Of a stretch of DNA of 64,000 nucleotides, positions 11,585 to 20,229 are shown piece by piece. This stretch comes from Streptomyces sp. NBC_00259 (GTDB lineage: Bacteria > Actinomycetota > Actinomycetes > Streptomycetales > Streptomycetaceae). The position numbers were made by a program, and so were the translations under genes. A model generated the notes under the pieces. That model was given only the letters and a program-made list of their open reading frames with translations. It ran no database searches and was not told the origin of the DNA. Every line of letters begins with the position of its first letter. Position 1 is the first letter of the stretch. The stretch is taken from contig NZ_CP108080.1 of the NCBI RefSeq assembly GCF_036181745.1, positions 2,542,001-2,606,000 of the forward strand. Reading direction: 5' to 3'.

Positions 11585-12700
11585 ATGACCGACAGCAGTT
11601 CCGAGAATGTGCCGAGCAGGCAGCGCAAGCGTTTCCCCGCCATCTCCTCGCGGGCGTACGAGCATCCCGCGGACCGCTCGGCGCTGGTCGCGCTGCGCAA
11701 GCTGACCGGGTTCGACACCGTGTTCAAGGCGCTGAGCGGGCTGCTGCCGGAGCGCAGTCTGCGGCTGCTCTTCCTCTCCGACTCCGTGCGGGTGAGCGAT
11801 GCCCAGTTCACGCATCTGCACACGATGCTCCGCGACGCCTGTTACATCCTGGACCTGGAGAAGGTCCCGCCGATGTACGTCACGCAGGACCCGAAGCCCA
11901 ATGCCATGTGCATCGGCCTGGACGAGCCGATCATCGTGGTCACGACGGGCCTCGTGGAGCTCCTCGACGAGGAGGAGATGCGGGCGGTCGTAGGACATGA
12001 GGTGGGCCATGCCCTCTCCGGCCACTCCGTGTACCGCACGATCCTGCTCTTCCTCACCAATCTCGCGATGAAGGTCGCCTGGATCCCGCTCGGCAGTGTC
12101 GCGATCATGGCGATCGTGACGGCGCTGCGCGAGTGGTTCCGCAAGTCGGAGCTGTCCGCGGACCGGGCGGGGCTGCTGGTGGGGCAGGATCTGCAGGCGT
12201 CGATGCGTGGCCTGATGAAGATCGCCGGCGGCAATCACCTGCACGAGATGAATGTGGACGCCTTCCTGGAGCAGGCAGAGGAGTACGAGGCGGGAGGCGA
12301 TCTGCGGGACTCCGTGCTGAAGATCCTCAATGTGCTGCCGCGTACGCACCCCTTCACCACGGTGCGCGCCGCCGAGCTGAAGAAGTGGGCCGAGAGCCGC
12401 GACTTCCAGCGGATCATGGACGGCCACTACCCGCGCCGCACGGAGGACAAGGACACGTCGGTCACGGACTCCTTCCGTGAGTCCGCCTCGCACTACGCGG
12501 ACACGGTGCGTACCAGCAAGGATCCGCTGATGAAGCTCGTCGGTGACATAGCCGGCGGCGCGGGCGACCTGGGCGGCCGGCTTCGCGACAAGTTCACGGG
12601 CAGCGCGGCCGGCAGCGGCGGCGCCAAGGGCGGTAGCAACGGCAACGGCAGCGGGCCGGCGGACGGTGGCTCGGGCGCCGCGGGTCAGGGCGAGGGCTGA
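11585..12700 (+). CDS. M48 family zinc metalloprotease
   Basis: 371 residues. HEVGH (residues 138-142) is the zinc-binding motif and SELSADRAG about 60 residues later supplies the third ligand, as in HtpX/Ste24-type M48 peptidases. A hydrophobic segment (YRTILLFLTNLAMKVAWIPLGSVAIMAIV) between them suggests membrane association. The C-terminal tail (about 50 residues) is Gly/Ser/Asn-rich. ATG at 11585 has GGGGG seven bases upstream; GTG at 11564 is in frame but lies inside the tandem repeat. The last 16 bases overlap the convergent gene at 12685. Confidence 0.88.
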   Translation: MTDSSSENVPSRQRKRFPAISSRAYEHPADRSALVALRKLTGFDTVFKALSGLLPERSLRLLFLSDSVRVSDAQFTHLHTMLRDACYILDLEKVPPMYVTQDPKPNAMCIGLDEPIIVVTTGLVELLDEEEMRAVVGHEVGHALSGHSVYRTILLFLTNLAMKVAWIPLGSVAIMAIVTALREWFRKSELSADRAGLLVGQDLQASMRGLMKIAGGNHLHEMNVDAFLEQAEEYEAGGDLRDSVLKILNVLPRTHPFTTVRAAELKKWAESRDFQRIMDGHYPRRTEDKDTSVTDSFRESASHYADTVRTSKDPLMKLVGDIAGGAGDLGGRLRDKFTGSAAGSGGAKGGSNGNGSGPADGGSGAAGQGEG

Positions 12701-13788
12701 GACCCGGGCGCGAGGGCTCCGCAGACCGCGGCGGCGGCCCGGCCCGTCTCGTAGGGGTCGGTGCCCGTCGGGCCCTCCGGGGTCGCCCGTCGGCCCGCCG
12801 TCAGGGGCTGTAGCGCCGAGGCGGCATCGGCCGAGCACGCCATCGGACCGGCCTGCAGATAGCTGTGGAGCAGTTCGGTGCGGTGGGTGCGCAGGTCGTC
12901 GCGGTCGAAGCGGAAGTGCAGCTCACGCCGGACGGTGAACAGGGACGCCGCCGGTTCCCCGGCCCGCTCGCCCGTGGCTGCGACCGCCCCGGGGCCCGGG
13001 TCGGCGGGGCGGACCGCATAGACGAAGGTGTGGTCCGAGGTCACTTCGAGGGCGTTGGGTCCGACGTCGGTGACCCGGAGCGTTCCCCGGACCCGTACGT
13101 CGGGATCGGCCAGGGCGACCTTGGCCGGGTCGAAGCGGACCAGCCAGCCCGTCGCCGCATGCCGTCCGTCGCCCGCGGAGGCGGCCAGGGACCGGTCGAA
13201 CTGGTCGAACTGGTCCGGGTCGAGCAGGACCCGCACGGGCCGGACGACGCCGCCGTTGAGCACTTCGGGGTCGAGGGAGGACTCGACGAGGTAGTCCTTG
13301 GCAATGGTCAGCGCGGTCATGACCTGGCTGTCCGAGAAATTCCTGGTGCGCCGGGCGCCCGGGAGGGTGATGCCGGCGGCGCCGGTGCGGAACTGGGCGG
13401 CGGGGCTGTGGGCGTAGAGCTCGGCCGGGTCCCCGCCGGGCACGGCGTCCTTGGGGGCGAGCGGTACGACGGTGCTGCGCAGTGGCTGGGCCGGCTGCGA
13501 GGCCGGTGGCCGGTAGGGATGGCGGACGCCCATGTAGATGGCGGTGCCGAAGGCCAGGGCGATCAGCAGGACCAGCCACAGGACGTACCTGGAGCCGGGG
13601 CGGGCACTCCACCCGGGCCGGCTGCGGACGGCCCTGGCGTGGTCGCCCATCCGTTCCTGTGCGGAGTACTCCTGAAGGCGGGCAGCGCGGACGAACGATT
13701 CGTCGAAGACGACGGACCGGTACTCGTCCTCACCTCCGCCGGGGAGCCCCTCGGGTGTCCCCTCAGGTGGGTCTCCACGCCCTGCCAT
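12685..13788 (-). CDS. Membrane protein with VVFDESFVRAA motif (SCO2583-like)
   Basis: 367 residues: short cytosolic N-terminus, one helix (about 68-87, YVLWLVLLIALAFGTAIYMG), then a large extracellular domain of no known fold. VVFDESFVRAA at residues 26-36 recurs in the next protein. The gene pair lies where S. coelicolor has SCO2583 and SCO2584, reported by the Muth group as linked to the spore-wall synthesising complex (from memory). The 3' end overlaps the convergent protease gene by 16 bases. Function not established; a partner in envelope assembly is a reasonable inference. Confidence 0.8.
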   Translation of the reverse strand: MAGRGDPPEGTPEGLPGGGEDEYRSVVFDESFVRAARLQEYSAQERMGDHARAVRSRPGWSARPGSRYVLWLVLLIALAFGTAIYMGVRHPYRPPASQPAQPLRSTVVPLAPKDAVPGGDPAELYAHSPAAQFRTGAAGITLPGARRTRNFSDSQVMTALTIAKDYLVESSLDPEVLNGGVVRPVRVLLDPDQFDQFDRSLAASAGDGRHAATGWLVRFDPAKVALADPDVRVRGTLRVTDVGPNALEVTSDHTFVYAVRPADPGPGAVAATGERAGEPAASLFTVRRELHFRFDRDDLRTHRTELLHSYLQAGPMACSADAASALQPLTAGRRATPEGPTGTDPYETGRAAAAVCGALAPGSQPSP

Positions 13789-13866
13789 ACCTTCAGAGTA
13801 GGTCTGGGGAACCAGACGTAAACGCGCGGCTGCGCGACAAGTTCTGACAAGCTCTCACGCACTCCG

Positions 13867-14472
13867 TCAGGGAGTGCGGGGAACCGCGGAGACGGGGGGT
13901 GCGGAGTACTCGGCGGAGGCCGAGGGGCCGGTCACGCGGTCCGGTACGGAGCCCTTGGACGGGGCGTCGACGCCGGTCGTGGCGGGTGTGGGGACACGGT
14001 CCTGGCGGTTCGCCGCGGCTCCCCGGTAGACGGCGGTGAAGGCCAGGGCGACCATGCCGATGCCCATCACCAGGGCGAGGACCCAGGCGACCGGGCGGTG
14101 CCAGCGGGCCGCGCCCCGGTAGGGGCGCAGGGAGCCGCCGTGCGGTCCGTAGGGGTCCTGGTCGCGGCCGAGGCCGTCGGGGTCGTCGCCGTAGCCGTGC
14201 TCTCTGCCGTACTCGCCGGCGGGGCCGTAGCCGTCGTCGTAGAGCTCGTCGTCGGCGGGGCCACCACCTGCCCGGGCGCGGGCGGCCTCGGCCTCGGCAC
14301 GGGCCTGAGCGGCGGCGAGGAGGCGCTCGACGGCGCTGGGCTCATGGACCGCCGCGGCCCGTACGAAGTCCTCGTCGAACACCACGGGGGCGAAGTCCTC
14401 GTCCGCGCCTCCGCGGTCGTCGTCGGGCTCCCAGCCGTCCGGGAACGGCCTGCCCCCCACGTCGTCCGGCAC
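13867..14472 (-). CDS. Membrane protein with VVFDEDFVRAA motif (SCO2584-like)
   Basis: 201 residues. VVFDEDFVRAA at residues 30-40, then a predicted coiled coil (AVERLLAAAQARAEAEAARARA), an acidic Asp/Tyr/Gly-rich stretch, one helix near residues 125-148 (VAWVLALVMGIGMVALAFTAVY) and a short extracellular tail. The shared motif with the downstream gene (79 bases away) suggests both bind the same cytosolic partner. No enzymatic motif is visible. Confidence 0.8.
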   Translation of the reverse strand: MPDDVGGRPFPDGWEPDDDRGGADEDFAPVVFDEDFVRAAAVHEPSAVERLLAAAQARAEAEAARARAGGGPADDELYDDGYGPAGEYGREHGYGDDPDGLGRDQDPYGPHGGSLRPYRGAARWHRPVAWVLALVMGIGMVALAFTAVYRGAAANRQDRVPTPATTGVDAPSKGSVPDRVTGPSASAEYSAPPVSAVPRTP

Positions 14473-14538
14473 GCCTTCAGGGTAGACCTGGGAGGGGGTT
14501 TTCGGCAGGGAGTGCGGGCAACTGCCCGCACTCGCCCG

Positions 14539-15822
14539 TCACCGGGTGTGACCGTCTCCGGTCACGATGTACTTGGTGGAGGTCAGCTCCGGCAGACCCA
14601 TCGGGCCTCGGGCGTGCAGCTTCTGGGTGGAGATGCCGATCTCGGCGCCGAAGCCGAACTGGCTGCCGTCGGTGAAACGGGTCGAGGCGTTCACCGCGAC
14701 CGTCGTGGAGTCGACCAGCTGGGTGAAGCGGCGGGCCGCGGCCTGGGAGGTGGTGACGATGGCCTCGGTGTGCCCGGAGGACCAGAGACGGATGTGCTCG
14801 ACGGCCGTGTCGAGGGAGTCCACGACGGCGGCGGCGATGTCGTAGGAGAGGTACTCGGTCTCCCAGTCCTCGGCCGTGGCGGGCACGACGGTGGCCTTGG
14901 AGCCCTCGGCGAGGGCCAGGGTGCGCTCGTCGGCGTGGACGGTGACGCCGGCCTCGGCCAGGGCGTCCAGGGCGCGCGGCAGGAAGGCGGCCGCGATGTC
15001 CTGGTGGACGAGGAGGGTCTCCGCGGCGTTGCAGACGCTGGGCCGCTGGGCCTTGGAGTTGATCAGGATGTCGACGGCCATGTCGAGGTCGGTCTGGGCG
15101 TCGACGTAGACGTGGCAGTTGCCGGTGCCTGTCTCGATGACCGGGACGGTGGACTCCTCGACGACGGTGCGGATCAGTGAGGCACCGCCGCGCGGGATGA
15201 GGACGTCGACGAGGCCGCGGGCGCGCATCAACTCGCGGACGGAGTCGCGGCTCTCGCCCGGGACGAGCTGCACGGCGTCGGCGGGGAGCCCGGCGCCGCC
15301 CACGGCGTCGCGCAGGACCCTGACCAGGGCCGTGTTGGAGGAGTAGGCGGAGGAGGAGCCACGGAGCAGGACGGCGTTGCCGGACTTCAGACAGAGCGCG
15401 GCGGCGTCCACGGTGACGTTCGGGCGGGCCTCGTAGATGATCCCGACCACGCCGAGGGGGACGCGGACCTGGCGCAGGTCGATCCCGTTGGGGAGGGTCG
15501 AGCCGCGGACGACCTCGCCGACGGGGTCGGGCAGTGCCGCGACGTCCCGGACGTCGGCGGCGATGGCCCGGACCCGCTCCGGGGTCAGCGTGAGCCGGTC
15601 GATGATCGACTCGCTGGTGCCCGCCTCACGGGCGCGGGCGATGTCCTCGGCGTTGGCCGCGACGATCTCGCTCGTACGGACCTCGAGGGCGTCGGCGATC
15701 GCCAGCAGGGCGTCGTCCTTCACCGAGCGCGGAAGTGGCGCGATGTCGGCGGCGGCCGCGCGGGACCGGTAGGCGGCCTGGGTGACCGGGGTCAGGTTGT
15801 CGTACGGCGAGAGCGAGGTCAT
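14539..15822 (-). CDS. proA: Gamma-glutamyl phosphate reductase
   Basis: 427 residues. Reduces gamma-glutamyl phosphate to glutamate semialdehyde with NADPH, second step of proline synthesis. The aldehyde-dehydrogenase-like fold is clear, with the catalytic Cys in [12 protein letters not shown] near residue 262, [20 protein letters not shown] upstream and [19 protein letters not shown] near the C-terminus. ATG at 15822. Separated from proB by one conserved unknown gene. Confidence 0.97.
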   Translation of the reverse strand: MTSLSPYDNLTPVTQAAYRSRAAAADIAPLPRSVKDDALLAIADALEVRTSEIVAANAEDIARAREAGTSESIIDRLTLTPERVRAIAADVRDVAALPDPVGEVVRGSTLPNGIDLRQVRVPLGVVGIIYEARPNVTVDAAALCLKSGNAVLLRGSSSAYSSNTALVRVLRDAVGGAGLPADAVQLVPGESRDSVRELMRARGLVDVLIPRGGASLIRTVVEESTVPVIETGTGNCHVYVDAQTDLDMAVDILINSKAQRPSVCNAAETLLVHQDIAAAFLPRALDALAEAGVTVHADERTLALAEGSKATVVPATAEDWETEYLSYDIAAAVVDSLDTAVEHIRLWSSGHTEAIVTTSQAAARRFTQLVDSTTVAVNASTRFTDGSQFGFGAEIGISTQKLHARGPMGLPELTSTKYIVTGDGHTR

Positions 15823-15920
15823 GCCCGCAGGGTAATGCGCCCTCTGCGGGCATCCCTCACGTATTCCGCACTACGAGACGCCATGGACCGGGCCCTGGTA
15901 CGTGTCCGGGCCGGGCTTCG

Positions 15921-16499
15921 TCAGAAAGGGTGAACGCCGACCGGGGCCGCGGGGGGCGGACCGTACCCCTCGGCGATGCGCTGGTGATAGGTCTCGCGGT
16001 CGATGACCTCCAGGCCGACGATCTTCCACGGTGGCAGTCTGGCGCTGGAGCGGTGCTCGCCCCACAGGCGCAGCGCGACGGCCGCCGCGTCGTGGAGGTC
16101 CCGGGCCTCTTCCCAGTAGCGGATCTCGGCGTGATCGTTGGCGTACCGGCTGGTCAGCAGGAAGGGGTGGTCGTGGGCGAGCTGCTCCAGTCCGCGTCTG
16201 ACCTCCTTCAGCGGGGCTTCCGCGCCCGAGACGCACAGCGTGACGTGCCACAGCTTGGACATCACGCGCTCGCTGCCGTGCGGCTCGGGGTCCCGTCCGG
16301 GCTCACGATCCGTGCCGCCGAGGTCGTCGGTGCCGGCGTCGGCGTCGACGAGGTCGTCCAGTGCGCCGATACCGTCGGGATCCTGGAAGTCGGCCCCTGC
16401 TTCCACACTGCTCAGGGAACGCTGCTCCCCAACGGCCCTGCGGGCGTGGGTGGTTCCCCGTGTCCCACGGGGCGCAGCCCCGGGGCGCGCTCGTCTCAC
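15921..16499 (-). CDS. Conserved protein of unknown function between proB and proA
   Basis: 192 residues from a GTG at 16499 that has a perfect AGGAGG six bases upstream. The first ~75 residues are low-complexity, first Arg-rich then acidic; the conserved part begins at MSKLWHVTLCVSGAE and contains LLTSRYANDHAEIRYWEEARDLHDAAAVALRLW. I do not recognise the family. Later starts at 16406 (GTG) or 16262 (ATG, 113 residues) are possible but lack ribosome sites. The extreme N-terminus is encoded by a GC-rich inverted repeat (see findings). Confidence 0.7.
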   Translation of the reverse strand: MRRARPGAAPRGTRGTTHARRAVGEQRSLSSVEAGADFQDPDGIGALDDLVDADAGTDDLGGTDREPGRDPEPHGSERVMSKLWHVTLCVSGAEAPLKEVRRGLEQLAHDHPFLLTSRYANDHAEIRYWEEARDLHDAAAVALRLWGEHRSSARLPPWKIVGLEVIDRETYHQRIAEGYGPPPAAPVGVHPF

Positions 16500-16641
16500 C
16501 GGCGGCCTCCTGTTGATGCGTTGTGGTGCCGAACTCCGCCTACCCCCCTGACAAAGTTGACCAGTCCGCGAGGGGGCGTGGGGCGGTTTTGGTAAAGGTC
16601 CTTGCCGGGGAGCCGGACTTTCAGCCGTTTCAGGGGCGGCG

Positions 16642-17769
16642 TCAGGTGTGGAGTACGACGAGATCGTCTCTGTGTACGACCTCTCGTTCGTACGCGGGAC
16701 CGAGTTCCTTGGCGAGGTCGCGGGTGGATCGGCCGAGGAGGAGCGGGATCTCCTTGGAGTCGAAGTTGACGAGCCCCCGGGCGACGGCGCGGCCTTCGCC
16801 GTCGCGCAGCTCCACCGGGTCGCCGGCGCTGAACTCGCCGTCCACCGCCGCGATTCCGGCCGGCAGCAGCGACTTCTTGCCCTGCACGACGGCTCGTACG
16901 GCTCCGTCGTCGAGGGTGAGTGAGCCCTGCGGGGTGGAGGCGTGGGCGAGCCAGAGCAGCCGGTCGGCGGAGCGCCGGCCGGTCCTGCGGAAGTAGGTGC
17001 CGGTGTCGCGTCCGGCGAGGGCGTCGGCCGCCCTGCTGGCGGAGGTGAGGACCACGGGGACGCCGGCCGCGGCGGCGATACGCGCCGCCTCGACCTTGGT
17101 GACCATGCCGCCCGTGCCGACGCCCGCCTTCCCCGCCGAGCCGATCTCCACGCCCGCCAGGTCCTCGGGCCCGTGGACCTCCGCGATCCGCGAGGTGCCG
17201 GGCCTGCTCGGGTCGCCGTCGTAGAGACCGTCCACATCGGACAGGAGGACCAGCAGATCGGCCCGTACGAGGTGGGCGACGAGGGCGGCGAGCCGGTCGT
17301 TGTCGCCGAAGCGGATCTCGTCCGTGGCGACCGTGTCGTTCTCGTTGACGATCGGGACGGCTCCCATGGCGAGCAGCTGGTCCAGGGTGCGGTAGGCGTT
17401 GCGGTAGTGGGCGCGGCGGCTGGTGTCGTCGCTGGTGAGGAGCACCTGTCCGACGCGGACGCCGTAGCGGGCGAAGGAGGCGGTGTAGCGGGCGACGAGC
17501 AGGCCCTGGCCGACGCTGGCGGCGGCCTGCTGGCGGGCCAGGTCCTTGGGGCGCCGGGCCAGACCGAGCGGTGCGAGTCCGGCGGCGATGGCGCCGCTGG
17601 AGACCAGCACGACCTCCTTCTCGCCGCCGCTGCGGACCTTGGCGAGTACGTCGACGAGAGCGTCCACCCGGTCGGCGTCGAGGCCCCCGGCGGCCGTGGT
17701 GAGCGAGGACGAGCCGACCTTGACGACGATCCTGCGTGCTTCCGTTACGTACTGCCTTGCCACTGTCAC
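16642..17769 (-). CDS. proB: Glutamate 5-kinase
   Basis: 375 residues. Phosphorylates the gamma-carboxyl of glutamate, the feedback-controlled first step of proline synthesis. The N-terminal amino-acid kinase domain has VVKVGSSSLT, VSSGAIAAG, NENDTV and SAGKAGVGTGGM; a PUA domain fills the last ~90 residues (SLLPAGIAAVDGEFSAGDPV). GTG at 17769, or GTG at 17763 two codons later. Usually follows obg directly; here a 6.8-kb wall-polymer cassette lies between. Confidence 0.97.
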   Translation of the reverse strand: MTVARQYVTEARRIVVKVGSSSLTTAAGGLDADRVDALVDVLAKVRSGGEKEVVLVSSGAIAAGLAPLGLARRPKDLARQQAAASVGQGLLVARYTASFARYGVRVGQVLLTSDDTSRRAHYRNAYRTLDQLLAMGAVPIVNENDTVATDEIRFGDNDRLAALVAHLVRADLLVLLSDVDGLYDGDPSRPGTSRIAEVHGPEDLAGVEIGSAGKAGVGTGGMVTKVEAARIAAAAGVPVVLTSASRAADALAGRDTGTYFRRTGRRSADRLLWLAHASTPQGSLTLDDGAVRAVVQGKKSLLPAGIAAVDGEFSAGDPVELRDGEGRAVARGLVNFDSKEIPLLLGRSTRDLAKELGPAYEREVVHRDDLVVLHT

Positions 17770-17858
17770 GTGGCGAATCTATGCCAGCGGTGACGATCGG
17801 CGCGCGTCCATTTCACTCGCTGGACAGGCGCTTGGACAGTGCCGACGCCCCCTGCACG

Positions 17859-17901
17859 ACGGCCCGTAAGTCCGCCCTTCTCGGGGCGTCTTACGGGCCG
17901 T
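17859..17901 (-). terminator. Terminator after the wall-polymer cassette
   Basis: A 12-bp outer stem (ACGGCCCGTAAG and complement) with an inner CGCCC/GGGCG stem, 42 bases after the stop of the TagF-like gene. It separates the cassette from proB. Confidence 0.8.
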
Positions 17902-17942
17902 TCCGGCAGTGGCCGCCGCCGGTGGTGGCAGGCGGCCGGAGC

Positions 17943-20090
17943 TCAGCGGGCGGCGGTGGCCGTGGCTTCCGCGCCGTCGGCTTCCTTGGCGCCGTTGCCC
18001 TCCGTGTCGCCGCCGGCGCCGCCGGCGTCCGACTCGCGGTCGAGCTCGCCGATGGCCTGCTCTCCGATGCGCTGTTCCACGCCGGCGTTGCGGACCTCCG
18101 CCTCGGCCGCGAGCGCGCGCACCGCCGTGTCGAACTGCTCGATGGACGTGGGCTCGTCGGGCCCGAGCAGATACTTCTTCAGCTCGGCGCGGGCGTCCGC
18201 GAGGGTGTCGGCCACCGGGTCGGCCACGGCGGCCAGGAGCCGGTCGAGCTCCTCGGCGCTGTTGGAGAGGATCACCGCGGCACGTACGGCCGTGTTCTGC
18301 CGCTTGAACTCGTCCACGCCGAGCTCCGCCGAGTCGGTCACCGCGTACGGCTTGCCGCTGGCGATGAAGTCCGAGACGACGCTGGAGATGTCGGAGACCA
18401 TGGCGTCGGACTCGTTGAAGCAGTCGTAGAGCTTCGGCTCGGAGCCGGTGACGACCCTGTGCTCCCACCAGCCGGACGAGCGCCAGTAGGCGTCGCTCCA
18501 CTCGGCCCGGAGCCGCTTGATCTCGGCGAGCCGCACGGGGTCGGCGAGGGAGACCCTCGACTCCTCCGCCTCGTCGCCGCCGGCGCGGCCGGGCTTGGTG
18601 AGCTCGGCGAGCCGGGCCTCGGCGCGGGTCAGCTCGGCGCGGGCCGCTGCCTGGTCCGACTGCGCGGCGGCGGCCTGCTCGGCCCAGCGGGGGTCGTCGG
18701 CCCGCTCGGCGGCGGCCTGCTGCACCATCGCCGTGATCCGCTCGTGCACGGCGAGGGCCTTCTTGTTGCGGATGCCGGTGAAGGGGTGTGGCTTGTAGAT
18801 CACGCGCACCGGACGCTCGGCCTCCAGCAGCCGCCGGACGATGTTCTCACCGGCGAGCAGCAGGGAGGTGTTGCCGGGGTTGTTGTCCCAGCCCTCCCAG
18901 GTGGGGGCGTACAGGACGGTCGGGACGGGGTTCTTCGGCGTCCCGGTCCAGGTCTTGATGGGGGCCAGCTGGGGGCGGCCCACCTCGACGATGTCGTCGT
19001 CGCGGACGCCGACGTCGGCGAGGGCGTACCGGTCGCGGCCGGCCCGTCCCGCGGTCCACACCTCGTCGTACACCTTGGAGAACGGGTTGACGCTGGCGAG
19101 CTTGTCGCTGTCGCCGTGGCCGATGAAGACGTGCTTCATGGTCGGGACACGCAGCATGTGGATGTTCTTGCCGACGTTGGCCGGGTAGAGCGTGACACGG
19201 ACCGAGTCGAGCTTCATCGCCATCAGGTGCTGGCCGCCGGGGATGCAGAGCACGGGCACGGAGGTCTCGTTGAGCTTCGCGACCAGACCGCGTTCACGCA
19301 TGATGATGACCGGCCGGCCCTCGATCTGCTCCATCGTCTCCAGCCACATGTTGACCTGGTACGCGGAGTCCTCGGACCCGGAGAAGTACAGGGCGACGGT
19401 CGGCTGGTACTCGCCGAGCCACTTCTGCACCGCCTTCAGCACGGCGGGCGCGGACGGCACACGGCGCCTGCGGCGCAGGTACGGCACGAGGGCGACGGTG
19501 TAGAGCAGGCCGAGACCGATGGTGACGGCGGCGCCGACGTAGCCGATGATGTCGCGGCCGGAGGCGGCAGCGATGATCACGCCCGCCATCGCGGGGAGGT
19601 CGAGGTGCAGCATCTTCTCGCCGGAGCGGCGCAGCAGGGCGCGCGGCGGGGCGTCCGGGATGCGTACGGCGTTGAGGTCGACGTTACGGGTGACGACCGG
19701 CATGACCCGGCGCAGCCGGATCAGGGTGGTCAGTGCGCCGTGCGGCGCCTGGAGACCGTAGAAGAGCAGGAAGCAGGCGACCGCGGCGTAGAACAGTGGC
19801 TGATCGGCGAGGTTCTCGCGGGCGAGCAGCAGGATCAGCAGCAGCTGGCGGAGCAGGAAGCGGATCGGCAGACCGGCCCGGACCTTGTTGAGGCGGTTGA
19901 CCAGGTAGCTGCCGCGCTGGTGCAGATACCAGTCCGCGGCATAGGTCACGGCCGCGGCTGCCGCGAACATCCAGATGTTCGGGATCAGCGCGGCGATCAT
20001 GACGCAGGGGTAGCCCAGTCCCATCAGGACTGCGGCGGCCAGCTCTGACCGGCTGCCCACACGTGCCAGGCGAATGGCGGTCGAAATCAC
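17943..20090 (-). CDS. TagF/TarL-like CDP-alditol phosphotransferase (membrane-anchored)
   Basis: 715 residues. The N-terminal ~230 residues contain several membrane helices. The C-terminal half matches CDP-glycerol glycerophosphotransferases that build teichoic acid chains: FIGHGDSDK, VLYAPTWEG, VIYKPHPFTG and SDAMVSDISSVVSDFIASGK. A charged coiled-coil insertion (about residues 455-500) and an acidic tail are extra. GTG at 20090 with GGAG ten bases upstream. The neighbour makes a CDP-alditol, so this is the probable polymerase of a poly(ribitol- or glycerol-phosphate) chain; which alditol cannot be told from sequence. A strong hairpin separates it from the upstream gene, so it may have its own promoter in the AT-richer 20091-20150. 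Confidence 0.82.
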   Translation of the reverse strand: MISTAIRLARVGSRSELAAAVLMGLGYPCVMIAALIPNIWMFAAAAAVTYAADWYLHQRGSYLVNRLNKVRAGLPIRFLLRQLLLILLLARENLADQPLFYAAVACFLLFYGLQAPHGALTTLIRLRRVMPVVTRNVDLNAVRIPDAPPRALLRRSGEKMLHLDLPAMAGVIIAAASGRDIIGYVGAAVTIGLGLLYTVALVPYLRRRRRVPSAPAVLKAVQKWLGEYQPTVALYFSGSEDSAYQVNMWLETMEQIEGRPVIIMRERGLVAKLNETSVPVLCIPGGQHLMAMKLDSVRVTLYPANVGKNIHMLRVPTMKHVFIGHGDSDKLASVNPFSKVYDEVWTAGRAGRDRYALADVGVRDDDIVEVGRPQLAPIKTWTGTPKNPVPTVLYAPTWEGWDNNPGNTSLLLAGENIVRRLLEAERPVRVIYKPHPFTGIRNKKALAVHERITAMVQQAAAERADDPRWAEQAAAAQSDQAAARAELTRAEARLAELTKPGRAGGDEAEESRVSLADPVRLAEIKRLRAEWSDAYWRSSGWWEHRVVTGSEPKLYDCFNESDAMVSDISSVVSDFIASGKPYAVTDSAELGVDEFKRQNTAVRAAVILSNSAEELDRLLAAVADPVADTLADARAELKKYLLGPDEPTSIEQFDTAVRALAAEAEVRNAGVEQRIGEQAIGELDRESDAGGAGGDTEGNGAKEADGAEATATAAR

Positions 20091-20157
20091 GTAGAACCTG
20101 CTCCAAAGGTGCCGGTTGATTCACGTTTAAGGAAATTGTGAAGGCGGGGCCTTACGC

Positions 20158-20200
20158 ACTCGGGCCTCTGTATCGCGGAAGCGATCTCAGAGGCCCGAGT
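20158..20200 (-). terminator. Terminator or processing hairpin inside the cassette
   Basis: A 13-bp stem (ACTCGGGCCTCTG and complement) encloses a second 5-bp hairpin. It lies between the stop at 20230 and the next start at 20090, reducing or ending read-through into the TagF-like gene. Confidence 0.75.
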
Positions 20201-20229
20201 AAGATCATTCACTCATTGATGGAGAAGTA

